From Endomicrobium sp. (lineage in GTDB: Bacteria; Elusimicrobiota; Endomicrobiia; Endomicrobiales; Endomicrobiaceae): a stretch of 39,093 nt of DNA. The position numbers and the translations under genes were made by a program. The notes under the pieces are model-generated. The model saw nothing but the letters and a program-made list of their open reading frames with translations. It was not told the DNA's origin and ran no database searches. Below, piece after piece: positions 1-8,492 of the stretch (position 1 is its first letter; each line of letters starts with the position of its first letter). The stretch covers positions 1 through 39,093 of the forward strand of contig JAIRSP010000008.1 of assembly GCA_031255375.1 (NCBI GenBank), in the 5' to 3' direction.

Positions 1-327
1 GGCGCGAAGAAGATACGTTGTTTTAGAGTAACAAATGGATCAAAACGTCGGTATGCGTATTTAGGAGATGTGATACATGCATCTGTACAAGATGCAATTC
101 CACATGCCAATGTTAAAAAAGGTGACATTGTTAAAGCGGTAATTGTTCGTACAGTGAAAGAAGTACGTAGAATTGATGGGACTTATATTAAATTTGATGA
201 TAATGCAGCTGTTATTATAAATGATGAAGGTGAACCAACTGGTACGCGTGTTTTGGGTCCAGTAGCAAGAGAATTGAGGGAAAAAAAATATCTTAAAATA
301 GTTTCGCTAGCCCCTGAAGTGATATAA
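1..327 (+). CDS. rplN: 50S ribosomal protein L14 (5'-truncated by window edge)
   Basis: The reading frame is open from base 1 and begins in the middle of the protein ([10 protein letters not shown]), so about 14 N-terminal residues lie before the window. The rest follows L14 closely: the [13 protein letters not shown] segment, the [14 protein letters not shown] strand, and the [13 protein letters not shown] and SLAPEV ends. L14 binds 23S rRNA at the subunit interface. It heads the visible part of the spc operon and is followed by rplX as expected. An ATG at position 70 is internal and is not the start. A 125-nt AT-rich spacer follows, containing a TATAAT at 389-394 but no convincing -35. Confidence 0.97.
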   Translation, partial: GAKKIRCFRVTNGSKRRYAYLGDVIHASVQDAIPHANVKKGDIVKAVIVRTVKEVRRIDGTYIKFDDNAAVIINDEGEPTGTRVLGPVARELREKKYLKIVSLAPEVI

Positions 328-452
328 ATTTATATAAATCAAAAATTATGAACTATTGAAGTTATTTTATATTTATTTTTTTTGATGATATAATGATGTA
401 AATTTATTACGTGATGATTAAAAACGTAAAATATATAAATGGAAAATTATAA

Positions 453-767
453 ATGATTGGCGTAAAAAAAGAAGACAAGGTGTTAATTTTATCCGGTAAA
501 GATAAGGGCAAAAAGAGTAAAATTATTGCAGTTTTTCCAGATAAACGCATGGTCATTGTTGAAAATGTAAATGTTGTTAAAAAACACATGAAGAAAACGC
601 AGAAAACCTCAGGTGGAATTTATGAAAAGGAATCATTAATTAACATAAGTAAAGTTATGCTTGTATGTCGGAAATGTGGTAATGCATCTAGATTCAAATA
701 TGGTGGTAAAACGATTAATGGTGAAAGAATTAGGTTATGTCGTAAATGTAACGAGCATGCTGTTTGA
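453..767 (+). CDS. rplX: 50S ribosomal protein L24
   Basis: This 104-residue protein opens with a KOW motif (about residues 7-27, EDKVLILSGKDKGKK), the hallmark of L24, an assembly-initiating 23S rRNA binder near the exit tunnel. The C-terminal part keeps a complete zinc-ribbon pattern: C72 and C75 (CRKC), then C96 and C99 (CRKC). The length is normal for the family. It sits between rplN and rplE in the canonical spc order. The ATG start agrees with the family N-terminus, although no strong Shine-Dalgarno sequence precedes it. Confidence 0.97.
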   Translation: MIGVKKEDKVLILSGKDKGKKSKIIAVFPDKRMVIVENVNVVKKHMKKTQKTSGGIYEKESLINISKVMLVCRKCGNASRFKYGGKTINGERIRLCRKCNEHAV

Positions 768-836
768 AAAAGTAATATAGAAAAGTTTTCTTTTTAATTT
801 TTTAATATTTGTTTAAGGACAAAGGAATAGTTTATA

Positions 837-1418
837 ATGAATCCCCCTCGTTTAAAAGAATTGTACGAAAAAAGTGTACTGAGTAAATTGAAGGATTATT
901 TTAAATTTAAAAATATTCACCAAGTTCCAAAAATTAGTAAAATTGTTATAAACACTGGATTGAGTGAAGCAAAGGAAAATATTAAGGTCTTAGATATTGC
1001 GATAGCAGAAATTAGTGCTATTACTGGTCAAAAACCAGTTGTTTGTCGTGCTAGAAAATCTGTTTCAAATTTTAAATTGCGTCAAGGTATGCCTATAGGA
1101 TTAAAGGTTACGCTTAGAGGTGTAATTATGTATGAATTTTTGGATAGGCTTATTAACATTGCAATACCGCGTATAAGAGACTTCAGAGGTATTGATATAA
1201 CTAGTTTTGACGGAAATGGAAATTTTAATTTAGGTCTTTCTGAGCAATATATTTTTCCGGAAGTAAACATCGATAAATCTGACAAATCAAGAGGTATGAA
1301 TATTACAATAGTAACAACTGCAAAAAATGATGAATACGCTAAAGTATTACTTAGGTCTCTTGGTGTACCATTTAAAAAGATTAGTGTGCAAAAAATTACG
1401 ACAAAAAATAAAAAATAG
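837..1418 (+). CDS. rplE: 50S ribosomal protein L5
   Basis: The 193-residue product matches L5 along its length: [20 protein letters not shown] near the N-terminus, [20 protein letters not shown] basic segment, [12 protein letters not shown], and the RIRDFRGI and [14 protein letters not shown] blocks. L5 binds 5S rRNA and contacts the P-site tRNA elbow. It is slightly longer than the usual 179-180 residues because of short lysine-rich ends. It lies between rplX and rpsN as expected, with 23 nt before the rpsN start. Confidence 0.97.
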   Translation: MNPPRLKELYEKSVLSKLKDYFKFKNIHQVPKISKIVINTGLSEAKENIKVLDIAIAEISAITGQKPVVCRARKSVSNFKLRQGMPIGLKVTLRGVIMYEFLDRLINIAIPRIRDFRGIDITSFDGNGNFNLGLSEQYIFPEVNIDKSDKSRGMNITIVTTAKNDEYAKVLLRSLGVPFKKISVQKITTKNKK

Positions 1419-1441
1419 TAACGAATTAGAGGAATATGATT

Positions 1442-1627
1442 ATGGCAACAGTTTCTGCAGAGGCGAAAATGAGAAAAGATCAAAAATTTTCAACTCGTTA
1501 TAGAAATAGATGTCGATTGTGCGGAAGACCTCGTGGATATTACAGAGATTTTGGTGTTTGCAGAATATGTCTTCGAAAATTAGCGCATAATGGCGAAATT
1601 CCAGGATTAACAAAATCGAGTTGGTGA
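1442..1627 (+). CDS. rpsN: 30S ribosomal protein S14, zinc-binding type Z
   Basis: The short zinc form of S14: 61 residues with the zinc ligands C24, C27, C40 and C43 (CRLC and CRIC). An ATG six bases upstream (1436) is in frame, but the AGAGGA at 1428-1433 is only 2 nt from that codon and 8 nt from the ATG at 1442. Starting at 1442 also gives the usual N-terminus and exactly 61 residues. S14 helps assemble the 30S head. Type Z is the zinc-dependent ancestral form; no zinc-free paralogue is seen here. The gene follows rplE closely. Confidence 0.96.
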   Translation: MATVSAEAKMRKDQKFSTRYRNRCRLCGRPRGYYRDFGVCRICLRKLAHNGEIPGLTKSSW

Positions 1628-1709
1628 ACGTTACAAGATAAAAAAGAATTATATAACAATGTTGTGGTATATAGGACGATTATATTATAGGATGGTGAAA
1701 ACTTAAAAA

Positions 1710-2111
1710 ATGATTACCGATCAAGTATCTGATATGCTTACCAGAATTAGAAATGCTAATTTGAAATTTCATAAAAAAGTAGATATTCCGTTATCAAAGT
1801 TTAAATTTAATATTGCAAAAATTCTAAAAAAAGAGGGATATATATTGAATTTTGAAAATGTTGAAAATAATAAAAAATATAAAATATTAAGAATTTATCT
1901 TAAATATTCTTCTGATAACCATAATATGGCAATAACTGGAATAAAAAGAATTTCTAAACCTAGTTTAAGAATATACAGAGGGTATAAGAGTATGCCAAGG
2001 GTTGTTAATGGATTGGGAATTGCCATTGTCTCTACGTCAAATGGCTTAATGACCGACAAAGATTCAAGAAAGTATAAAATTGGTGGTGAAATAATAGGAT
2101 ACGTTTGGTAA
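1710..2111 (+). CDS. rpsH: 30S ribosomal protein S8
   Basis: This 133-residue protein has the S8 opening (DQVSDMLTRIRNAN), the PLSKFKFNIAKILKKEGYI helix and the conserved C-terminal block ending GGEIIGYVW. S8 is a primary binder of the 16S central domain and represses spc operon translation in E. coli. Whether it does so here cannot be judged; no S8 target was recognised upstream. It lies between rpsN and rplF. The spacer that follows (2112-2251, 140 nt) is unusually long for this operon. Confidence 0.97.
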   Translation: MITDQVSDMLTRIRNANLKFHKKVDIPLSKFKFNIAKILKKEGYILNFENVENNKKYKILRIYLKYSSDNHNMAITGIKRISKPSLRIYRGYKSMPRVVNGLGIAIVSTSNGLMTDKDSRKYKIGGEIIGYVW

Positions 2112-2131
2112 AAAGTTGGTTAAAATATAAG

Positions 2132-2156
2132 GTAAAACTATTTTTACAAATTTGTA
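2132..2156 (+). repeat. Small hairpin and overlapping palindrome in the rpsH-rplF spacer
   Basis: GTAAAA at 2132-2137 and TTTTAC at 2142-2147 form a perfect 6-bp stem with a CTAT loop. Overlapping it, TACAAATTTGTA at 2145-2156 is a perfect 12-base palindrome. The two structures compete for the same bases. No T tract follows, so this is not an intrinsic terminator. It may be an mRNA processing or folding element, or chance in AT-rich DNA. Confidence 0.3.
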
Positions 2157-2251
2157 CTTTTTGTATTATCAAAATAGGTTGATTGTTATTTTACGTGTTA
2201 ATTTATGCAAAAATATACAGATGATATTTTAATTTTTACGAGGATATGTAG

Positions 2252-2824
2252 ATGAGTCGTTTAGGTAAAAGGCCGATTAGTATACCAAAAGAAGTTAAAA
2301 TTAATATTAAAGATAAAATGCTTGAGATAATCGGTCCGCTAGGAGCTCTTTCAAATGTAATAAACAATGATATAATTGTAAAAATTCATGAATCAGAACT
2401 TACGGTTGATATTATTGAAAATTCTAGAAAATGTAATATGTTACGCGGACTCACAAGGGGTCTTATCTTGAATATGATCGATGGTGTTACCAGAGGTTTT
2501 AAGAAACAGCTGGAAGTCGTTGGTCTTGGTTATAAAGCAAATATAGAGAATAAAAATGTAGAAAGTTTAATTTTGTCTGTCGGTTTTTCGCATTTTGTAA
2601 ATATCCCTGTTCCTAACACTGTTAAAATTACTGTTGCAACTACTCAAGAAAAAAATATTTTAATTACTGTAACTGGAATTGATAAATATGAGGTTGGTGC
2701 ATTTGCTGCTAAAATAAGATTAATAAAGCCTGCTGAACCATATAAGGGGTTTGGTATAAAATATTTAAATGAAAAGATAATAAGAAAAGCAGGAAAGACT
2801 GCTGCTGGATCTGGTAAAAAATAA
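2252..2824 (+). CDS. rplF: 50S ribosomal protein L6
   Basis: This 190-residue product starts [12 protein letters not shown] as L6 proteins do. It carries the two alpha/beta repeats of the family, with the [20 protein letters not shown] linker block at about residues 65-88 and the [15 protein letters not shown] and [12 protein letters not shown] signature near the C-terminus. It is about 10 residues longer than typical because of a basic tail. L6 sits near the GTPase-associated centre. GAGGATATGTAG precedes the ATG as a Shine-Dalgarno region. rplR follows 10 nt later. Confidence 0.97.
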   Translation: MSRLGKRPISIPKEVKINIKDKMLEIIGPLGALSNVINNDIIVKIHESELTVDIIENSRKCNMLRGLTRGLILNMIDGVTRGFKKQLEVVGLGYKANIENKNVESLILSVGFSHFVNIPVPNTVKITVATTQEKNILITVTGIDKYEVGAFAAKIRLIKPAEPYKGFGIKYLNEKIIRKAGKTAAGSGKK

Positions 2825-2834
2825 AGGATTAAAT

Positions 2835-3200
2835 ATGAGAAATTCAGTAGAAAAATTTCGTTATCGTATAAATAGAGTTAGAGGTAAAATTAAAGGCACG
2901 AAAGATAGGCCGCGTTTAAGCGTTTATCGTGGTAACAGACATGTCTACGCGCAAATTATCGATGATGTAGATGGAATTACATTGGTATCTTCATCAACAC
3001 TATCTTCTGTTGATTTAGATGATAGAACACTTAATAATAAAAATAATATATTGGCCGCAAAATTAGTTGGTAGTTTAATTGCAAAAAAAGCTATTGATAA
3101 AGGTTTGAAACGCGTTGTTTTTGATCGCAGGGGATACAAGTATACAGGTAAAATTAAAGCACTTGCTGATGCTGCCAGAAATAATGGTCTAGAATTTTGA
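2835..3200 (+). CDS. rplR: 50S ribosomal protein L18
   Basis: A 121-residue L18, a 5S rRNA binder. It shows [24 protein letters not shown] at the N-terminal side and the closing [20 protein letters not shown] block, which is diagnostic. Length is normal. It lies between rplF (10-nt gap, AAAGGAT Shine-Dalgarno region) and rpsE in the standard order. Confidence 0.97.
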   Translation: MRNSVEKFRYRINRVRGKIKGTKDRPRLSVYRGNRHVYAQIIDDVDGITLVSSSTLSSVDLDDRTLNNKNNILAAKLVGSLIAKKAIDKGLKRVVFDRRGYKYTGKIKALADAARNNGLEF

Positions 3201-3233
3201 TGTTTTTTTGTTGTTTAATAGGAGGAGAAAAAG

Positions 3234-3743
3234 TTGGATGATCAATTATGGAAGCGACAGCAATCTTGTAATAATTTAAAAGAGATTGTTGTATCAATCA
3301 ATAGAGTTTCAAAGGTTGTCAAAGGTGGAAAAAGATTTTCCTTAAGCGCCTTGGTCGTTGTTGGTAATAAAGCTGGAAAAGTTGGTTGTGGAATTGGTAA
3401 GGCAAAAGAAGTGCAAGTTGCAATAAAAAAAGGTGCCTCTCACGCTTCAAAGCATATGGTTTCAGTTAAACTTAAAGGCAGTACAATTCCTCATGAAATA
3501 ATAGGAATTTCTGGTGCTGGTAAAATTTTATTAAAACCAGCTTCTTTAGGCACTGGCGTAATTGCATGTGGTGCAGTGAGAGCCGTACTTGAGGCCGCAG
3601 GCGTGAAAGATATTTTGACTAAATCGATGCGATCATCTAATTCCTTTAATGTAGTATATGCTACTATTAATGCTCTTAAAAAACTTCGATCGATTGAAGA
3701 AATCGCAAAAATTAGAGATAAGAAGGTATCAGAAATATGGTAA
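3234..3743 (+). CDS. rpsE: 30S ribosomal protein S5 (TTG start)
   Basis: The 169-residue S5 protein has the N-terminal double-stranded-RNA-binding-like region ([32 protein letters not shown]) and the C-terminal domain with [19 protein letters not shown]. It contributes to decoding accuracy in the 30S body. The start is TTG at 3234, supported by GGAGGAG at 3221-3227 six bases upstream; the nearby ATG at 3238 is out of frame. Its last 7 bases overlap rplO, so the rpmD (L30) gene normally found between them is absent. Confidence 0.96.
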   Translation: MDDQLWKRQQSCNNLKEIVVSINRVSKVVKGGKRFSLSALVVVGNKAGKVGCGIGKAKEVQVAIKKGASHASKHMVSVKLKGSTIPHEIIGISGAGKILLKPASLGTGVIACGAVRAVLEAAGVKDILTKSMRSSNSFNVVYATINALKKLRSIEEIAKIRDKKVSEIW

Positions 3744-4195
3744 TAAACTTAAGTAATTTAAAACCAGCAAGAGGATCAAAACATAGAAAAAAAATTGTTG
3801 GACGTGGCGTTGGCTCAGGGCACGGGCGATCTTCAACGAGAGGCTGCAAAGGTCAAAAGTCGCGATCTGGCGATGGTTCTAAAAAAGTTGGATTTGAAGG
3901 TGGTCAGACATCTATTTTTAGAAGAACACCAAAGAGAGGTTTTAATAATCAATTTCGTAATGAATATGAAATTGTTAATATTGAAAAATTAAGCAAATTT
4001 GATATAGGTGAAAAAATTACTCCTACGTTTTTAAAAAATTCAGGTTTTATTAAAAAAACTAAATTTGTAAAAATTTTAGGTAATGGGAAAATTACTAAAC
4101 CATTAACCGTAAGTGCAAACGCATTTTCAAAATCTGCGATTGATAAAATTAAATCTGTTGGTGGTAATATTGAAATTATTAAATCAAATAAATAA
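3737..4195 (+). CDS. rplO: 50S ribosomal protein L15
   Basis: A 152-residue L15. The glycine- and arginine-rich N-terminal extension ([19 protein letters not shown], followed by [13 protein letters not shown]) threads into 23S rRNA. The [18 protein letters not shown] block and the C-terminal globular domain follow. It overlaps the end of rpsE by 7 bases, suggesting translational coupling, and precedes secY as in nearly all bacteria. Confidence 0.97.
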   Translation: MVINLSNLKPARGSKHRKKIVGRGVGSGHGRSSTRGCKGQKSRSGDGSKKVGFEGGQTSIFRRTPKRGFNNQFRNEYEIVNIEKLSKFDIGEKITPTFLKNSGFIKKTKFVKILGNGKITKPLTVSANAFSKSAIDKIKSVGGNIEIIKSNK

Positions 4196-4251
4196 TGAAT
4201 GGTTTTAAGAATAGTTTTTATTTTACATAAACTGAATTATAGGTAGTTTTA

Positions 4252-5586
4252 ATGAACGTACAAAAAAAAATTACTGATGTATTTAAGGTACAACAGCTTC
4301 AGAAGAAAATATTTTTTACACTACTTTTTGTTTTTATTTACAGAGTTGGGACTGTGATCCCAATTCCTGGTATTGATATAGATGCTGTAAAATCAATTTT
4401 TTTTGAGAAAAAAAATGTTTTTTTAGGGTTTTTCAATATGTTTTCTGGCGGAGCCTTTAATAGGGTATCAATTTTTTCGTTAGGTGTTATGCCATATATT
4501 AACGCATCTATTATTATGAGTTTAATACAAGGGGCTCATTTAATTCCGTATTTTGACAAACTTGCAAAAGAAGGCGATCATGGTAGAAAAAAAATTTCAA
4601 AAATTACGAAATTTATAACTCTGTTCATTGGGATGATACACTCTTTCGGGTTTGCAATTATGTTAACAAAAATGTCCACGCCAACGGGTAATTCTGTAGT
4701 TATAGATTCATCAATATCTTGGATTATGTTAGTAATTTTAACTCTTATTACCGGAACAATTTTGACTATGTGGTTTGGTGAACAAATTACAGAAAAAGGA
4801 ATAGGAAATGGTGTTTCCATTATAATATTTACTGGTATTGTAGAAAGACTTCCATACGCGTTGATAAACATTTTAAAATTCATAAATAAAGAAGCTTCAT
4901 CATTGCTTGTTTTAATTCTTGCCTTGATTGTTGCATTAGTTTTTATTCTAGTAATCTGGGTTGAAACAGCTCAAAGAAAAATTTTTATTCACTATGCAAG
5001 AAGGGCGATTGGAAGAAAAATGTATAATAGACAAACATCTTTTTTACCAATAAAGATTGATCAGTCAGGTGTTATTGCTGTGATATTTTCTGTATCGATT
5101 TTGTCTATTCCATTCACATTGGTTCAGTTTACACCAAACTGGACAATATGGGGGGTACCATTAGTAAAAAACGTTTTGGAATTGTTTTCCAGTGGTTCAA
5201 TAGCATATAATTTTCTCTATGTATCTCTTATAATTTTCTTTTGTTACTTTTATAATTCTATATCATTTAACACAAAGGAGTTAGCAGAAAATATAAAAAA
5301 ATCATCTGGATTTATTTATGGAATTAGGCCAGGAGAGCAAACTTCTATATATATACAAAAAATTTTAAAAAGAGTTACGCTTAGCGGAGCTTTATTCGTT
5401 GCGCTATTGGCTGTTTTACCTGATTATTTAAAATCAATGTTAAAATCGCCATTTTTTTTTGGTGGAACAACGTTGCTCATTGTTGTTGGTGTTTCGTTGG
5501 ATACTATTAATCAAATAGAATCGTATCTTATTATGTATCGTTATGAAGATCTTATTAAAGATGGTTATAAAATAAGGAGAAAATGA
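4252..5586 (+). CDS. secY: Preprotein translocase subunit SecY
   Basis: This is the channel subunit of the Sec translocon, which moves unfolded proteins across or into the inner membrane. The 444-residue product is multi-pass (about ten hydrophobic segments). It has the plug-region sequence FNMFSGGAFNRVSIFSLGVM, the INASIIMSL segment, TEKGIGNGVSIIIFTGI and the conserved cytoplasmic loop SGFIYGIRPGEQT. The C-terminus (IESYLIMYRYEDLIKDG) is typical. It lies between rplO and adk as in the standard spc operon. Confidence 0.97.
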   Translation: MNVQKKITDVFKVQQLQKKIFFTLLFVFIYRVGTVIPIPGIDIDAVKSIFFEKKNVFLGFFNMFSGGAFNRVSIFSLGVMPYINASIIMSLIQGAHLIPYFDKLAKEGDHGRKKISKITKFITLFIGMIHSFGFAIMLTKMSTPTGNSVVIDSSISWIMLVILTLITGTILTMWFGEQITEKGIGNGVSIIIFTGIVERLPYALINILKFINKEASSLLVLILALIVALVFILVIWVETAQRKIFIHYARRAIGRKMYNRQTSFLPIKIDQSGVIAVIFSVSILSIPFTLVQFTPNWTIWGVPLVKNVLELFSSGSIAYNFLYVSLIIFFCYFYNSISFNTKELAENIKKSSGFIYGIRPGEQTSIYIQKILKRVTLSGALFVALLAVLPDYLKSMLKSPFFFGGTTLLIVVGVSLDTINQIESYLIMYRYEDLIKDGYKIRRK

Positions 5587-5609
5587 TAACATAATTACAT
5601 AAAAAAACT

Positions 5610-6242
5610 ATGAACTGTATACTTTTGAGTCCACCTGGCGCTGGCAAAGGAACTCAGGCAAAGAATATTGTAGAGAATTTTAATATGTTGCATTTTTCTG
5701 CAGGTGATATGCTTAGAAAAGCAAAAGAATATGATAAGACTATAGATGTAATTCTTTCATCTGGACAACTTGTTCCTGATGATGTAATTGTTAATATTAT
5801 AAATGAAAAACTAGAAAGAGAAAATGTAAATAATGGATTTATTTTAGACGGATTTCCAAGAAACATAACACAAGCTAATAGATTAAATTTTATATTAGAG
5901 AAAAAAAATATAAAAATCGATAAAGTTTTTTTTATAGATATAGATTTTAATGAAGCAATCAACAGAATAACTGGTAGAAGAATTTGTAGATGTGGCGCAA
6001 GTTACAATATTGTAAAATTGCCACCAAAAGAAAACGGTAAATGCGATTATTGTTATTCTGATTTAATTCAGAGAAATGATGATAAAGAAGATATTCTTAT
6101 AGATAGGTTTATAGTTTATAAAAATCAAACTGAACCTTTAATAGATTATTACAAAAAAAAAAATCTGTTAGTTGTTATTGATGGATTAGAAAATGAAAAA
6201 AAAGTGTTCATGCAAATAAGTAGTTATATTTCATGCTGTTAG
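5610..6242 (+). CDS. adk: Adenylate kinase
   Basis: This enzyme interconverts ATP + AMP and 2 ADP. The P-loop lies at residues 7-15 (SPPGAGKGT), the AMP-binding segment around residues 30-36, DGFPR at 80-84, and the LID domain at about 122-158 with four zinc-type cysteines (C126, C128, C145, C148). The 210-residue length is normal for the long, zinc-LID form. One oddity: the first P-loop glycine is serine (AGT codon), where most adenylate kinases have GPPGAGKGT. The secY-adk-map order is standard, and the end of adk overlaps the annotated map start. Confidence 0.95.
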   Translation: MNCILLSPPGAGKGTQAKNIVENFNMLHFSAGDMLRKAKEYDKTIDVILSSGQLVPDDVIVNIINEKLERENVNNGFILDGFPRNITQANRLNFILEKKNIKIDKVFFIDIDFNEAINRITGRRICRCGASYNIVKLPPKENGKCDYCYSDLIQRNDDKEDILIDRFIVYKNQTEPLIDYYKKKNLLVVIDGLENEKKVFMQISSYISCC

Positions 6243-7045
6243 ATAAAATAAAAAAAACGACTATGTTTCTAAAAAGACAAAATATAGAATTGAAAACAGA
6301 AAGAGAAATTGAAAAAATGAGGATTGCCAGCAGGGCTGTTGCTGAAGTATTGCAGAGGCTTTACGATGTGATAAAACCTGGTGCTACAACTAAGGATATA
6401 GATATTTTTTCTGAAAGATATATAAGATCATTGAAAATGTTACCTGCATTCATTGGCGTTAAGGGTGTACATGGAAATACTTTCCCATCGTCCACGTGTG
6501 TATCGATCAACAATGAAGTTGTACATGGAATTCCAAGTTATTCTCGTGTACTCAATAATGGCGATTTAGTCTCTGTTGATGTTGGTGTTATTTATGAAGG
6601 ATATTATGGTGATGCAGCTAGGACGTACACAGTTGGAAACGTTTCTAATACTGTAAGCAGACTTATTAATGTTACTGAAACATCTTTAAATAACGGAATT
6701 TTAGAAATATTGCCTGGAAGAAGATTAGGCAATATTTCATCTACAATACAGAAAACTGCAGAGAATGCTGGCTTTTCAGTTGTAAGAGATTTTGTCGGAC
6801 ATGGCATTGGTAAGCATCTTCACGAAGATCCACAAATTCCTAATTTTGGTGAGTTTAATACTGGACTGAGACTTTTACCTGGAATTGTACTCGCGATAGA
6901 GCCGATGGTTAATGTTGGTGGGCATGAGGTTTGTATATCAAATGATGGTTGGACAGTTGTAACTAGAGATGGTAGCCTAAGTGCACATTTTGAACATACA
7001 GTTTTAGTGACAAAAAATGGATATGAAATTTTAACGAAGGTATAA
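6233..7045 (+). CDS. map: Methionine aminopeptidase, type I
   Basis: This enzyme removes the initiator methionine from nascent proteins. All metal ligands of the pita-bread fold are visible in order: the Asp in [17 protein letters not shown] (two Asp), the His in [16 protein letters not shown], the Glu in AIEPM, and the Glu in HFEHTVLV. The start is uncertain. ATG 6233 overlaps adk by 10 bases and gives 270 residues with an N-terminal extension of about 16; ATG 6263 would give a more usual N-terminus before [11 protein letters not shown]. Neither has a clear Shine-Dalgarno sequence, so coupling to adk is plausible. Confidence 0.95.
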   Translation: MLLDKIKKTTMFLKRQNIELKTEREIEKMRIASRAVAEVLQRLYDVIKPGATTKDIDIFSERYIRSLKMLPAFIGVKGVHGNTFPSSTCVSINNEVVHGIPSYSRVLNNGDLVSVDVGVIYEGYYGDAARTYTVGNVSNTVSRLINVTETSLNNGILEILPGRRLGNISSTIQKTAENAGFSVVRDFVGHGIGKHLHEDPQIPNFGEFNTGLRLLPGIVLAIEPMVNVGGHEVCISNDGWTVVTRDGSLSAHFEHTVLVTKNGYEILTKV

Positions 7046-7052
7046 AACAAGA

Positions 7053-7271
7053 ATGATTAAAGAAAGAAAGATTATTGTTGAAGGAAAAGTAATAGAATCT
7101 TTGCCAAATGCCATGTTTAGAGTTGAGATTGATGGTGGCCGTGTAATTTTAACACATATGTGCGGTAAAATGAGGATGAATTATATAAAAATACTTCCAG
7201 GAGATAAAGTAAAAGTTGAGCTTTCTCATTATGATCTAACAAGAGGCAGAATAACTTATAGAGAAAAATAG
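7053..7271 (+). CDS. infA: Translation initiation factor IF-1
   Basis: A 72-residue single S1/OB-fold protein, exactly the usual IF-1 length. It has [36 protein letters not shown] and the C-terminal [13 protein letters not shown]. It binds the 30S A site during initiation. The map-infA-rpmJ-rpsM order is canonical. It begins 7 nt after map. Confidence 0.97.
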   Translation: MIKERKIIVEGKVIESLPNAMFRVEIDGGRVILTHMCGKMRMNYIKILPGDKVKVELSHYDLTRGRITYREK

Positions 7272-7298
7272 TTCAAAATATAATATTGAGAGCATAAA

Positions 7299-7412
7299 AT
7301 GAAAGTTAGAGCGTCAGTGAAACCAATTTGTCAAAAATGTCAAGTGATAAAACGAAATGGCATTTTAAGAGTGATTTGTCCTAATCCAAAGCATAAGCAG
7401 AGACAAGGATAA
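7299..7412 (+). CDS. rpmJ: 50S ribosomal protein L36, zinc type
   Basis: A 37-codon frame translating [14 protein letters not shown], then an RNGILRVIC segment ending [10 protein letters not shown]. The C-C-C-H zinc ribbon is intact: C11, C14, C27 and H32. This is the zinc-binding (C+) L36, matching the zinc forms of S14 and L36 found together in many bacteria. It lies between infA (27-nt gap) and rpsM as expected. Confidence 0.96.
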   Translation: MKVRASVKPICQKCQVIKRNGILRVICPNPKHKQRQG

Positions 7413-7420
7413 ACAATTGT

Positions 7421-7456
7421 AATAATAAAAAATTATTTTTATGTATTTTTATTATT
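7421..7456 (+). repeat. AT-only inverted repeat in the rpmJ-rpsM spacer
   Basis: AATAATAAAAA at 7421-7431 is the perfect reverse complement of TTTTTATTATT at 7446-7456, with a 14-nt loop; a T-G wobble extends the stem by one pair. It sits at the junction of the spc and alpha operons. The stem has no G-C pair and no T run follows its 3' arm, so strong termination is unlikely. It may mark a processing site or a weak attenuator ahead of rpsM. Confidence 0.4.
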
Positions 7457-7513
7457 GATTTTATGATAAATAAAAAAAATAATTAGCAAAAAATTCGAAG
7501 GAGAAAAATGATA

Positions 7514-7903
7514 ATGGCACGTGTATCTGGAGTAGATTTACCAAAAAATAAAAAACTTGGCATAGCATTAAGATACATTTATGGTATTGGGCCTTCAATA
7601 TCAAATGAAATTGTTGCTGCTCTTTCTTTGGATTTTAAAAAAAAAATTAGTGATTTAACAGATGAAGAAGTTAATAAGATAAACAATCTTATATCAACAA
7701 ATTTAAAAGTTGAAGGTGATTTAAGGAGAGAAACTCAGGCAAACATTAAACGTCTTGTAGATATAGGAAGTTATAGAGGATCTAGACATAGAAAAAACCT
7801 TCCAGTAAGAGGCCAAAGGTCTAGGACTAATGCGCGTACAAGACGCGGAAAAAGAAAAACAATTGGAGCTGGCAATAAAGCTGTTCCTGGTAAAAAAAAA
7901 TAA
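7514..7903 (+). CDS. rpsM: 30S ribosomal protein S13
   Basis: S13 of the 30S head, contacting P-site tRNA and S19. From the ATG at 7514 it has the conserved opening MARVSGVDLPKNKK, the helix-hairpin-helix region (YIYGIGPSISNEIVAAL) and the basic tail with GQRSRTNARTRRGKRKT. An in-frame ATG at 7508 adds only Met-Ile. AAGGAG at 7498-7503 is 4 nt from 7508 and 10 nt from 7514, so both are possible; family alignment favours 7514 (129 residues). Confidence 0.95.
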   Translation: MARVSGVDLPKNKKLGIALRYIYGIGPSISNEIVAALSLDFKKKISDLTDEEVNKINNLISTNLKVEGDLRRETQANIKRLVDIGSYRGSRHRKNLPVRGQRSRTNARTRRGKRKTIGAGNKAVPGKKK

Positions 7904-7966
7904 TGATGATAAATTGTAAATAATTTTATTTTTTTGTGTTATTATATATGGGAGGCGAAGAAAAGT

Positions 7967-8356
7967 ATGGTTGAAACAAAAAAAAGTATTTCTAGGAAAA
8001 AAAAATATATCGGTAATGTAGCTAATGCATATATTTTATCTACTTTCAATAATACTATTGTTAATATATCTGATGAAAATGGCAATACGTTAACATGGTC
8101 ATCTGCAGGTTGTTCAGGGTTTAAAGGCACTAAAAAAGGAACTCCATTTGCTGCTCAAATGGCCGCAAATACTGTTGGTAAAAGAGCTATTGACATGGGT
8201 GTTAAACGGGTTGCTGTTTTTGTTAACGGTCCAGGACCTGGAAGAGAAACCGCCATAAGAGGACTGCAAAGTTCTGGACTTGATATAACCGTAATAAAAG
8301 ATGTTACACCTATTCCTCACAATGGGTGTCGTCCGCAAAAACTGAGAAGAGTATAA
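7967..8356 (+). CDS. rpsK: 30S ribosomal protein S11
   Basis: S11 of the 30S platform. The frame is open further upstream (to 7934), but GGAGG at 7951-7955 points to the ATG at 7967, giving the normal 129 residues. Family blocks include [52 protein letters not shown] and the C-terminal [15 protein letters not shown]. It lies between rpsM and rpsD as in the alpha operon. The following spacer (8357-8492) is 136 nt of T- and G-rich sequence with no gene. Confidence 0.96.
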   Translation: MVETKKSISRKKKYIGNVANAYILSTFNNTIVNISDENGNTLTWSSAGCSGFKGTKKGTPFAAQMAANTVGKRAIDMGVKRVAVFVNGPGPGRETAIRGLQSSGLDITVIKDVTPIPHNGCRPQKLRRV

Positions 8357-8492
8357 AATATGAATTATGTTTTTTTGTTAGTTTTTTAGGTCATAAAGAT
8401 TGTTTTTGTTATTTTGTTGTAAGTATATTTGTTTTTGTAGTGTATTTTGATAACTTAGTTTGTCTTAAATTTTGGACGGAGGTCTATTGTAG

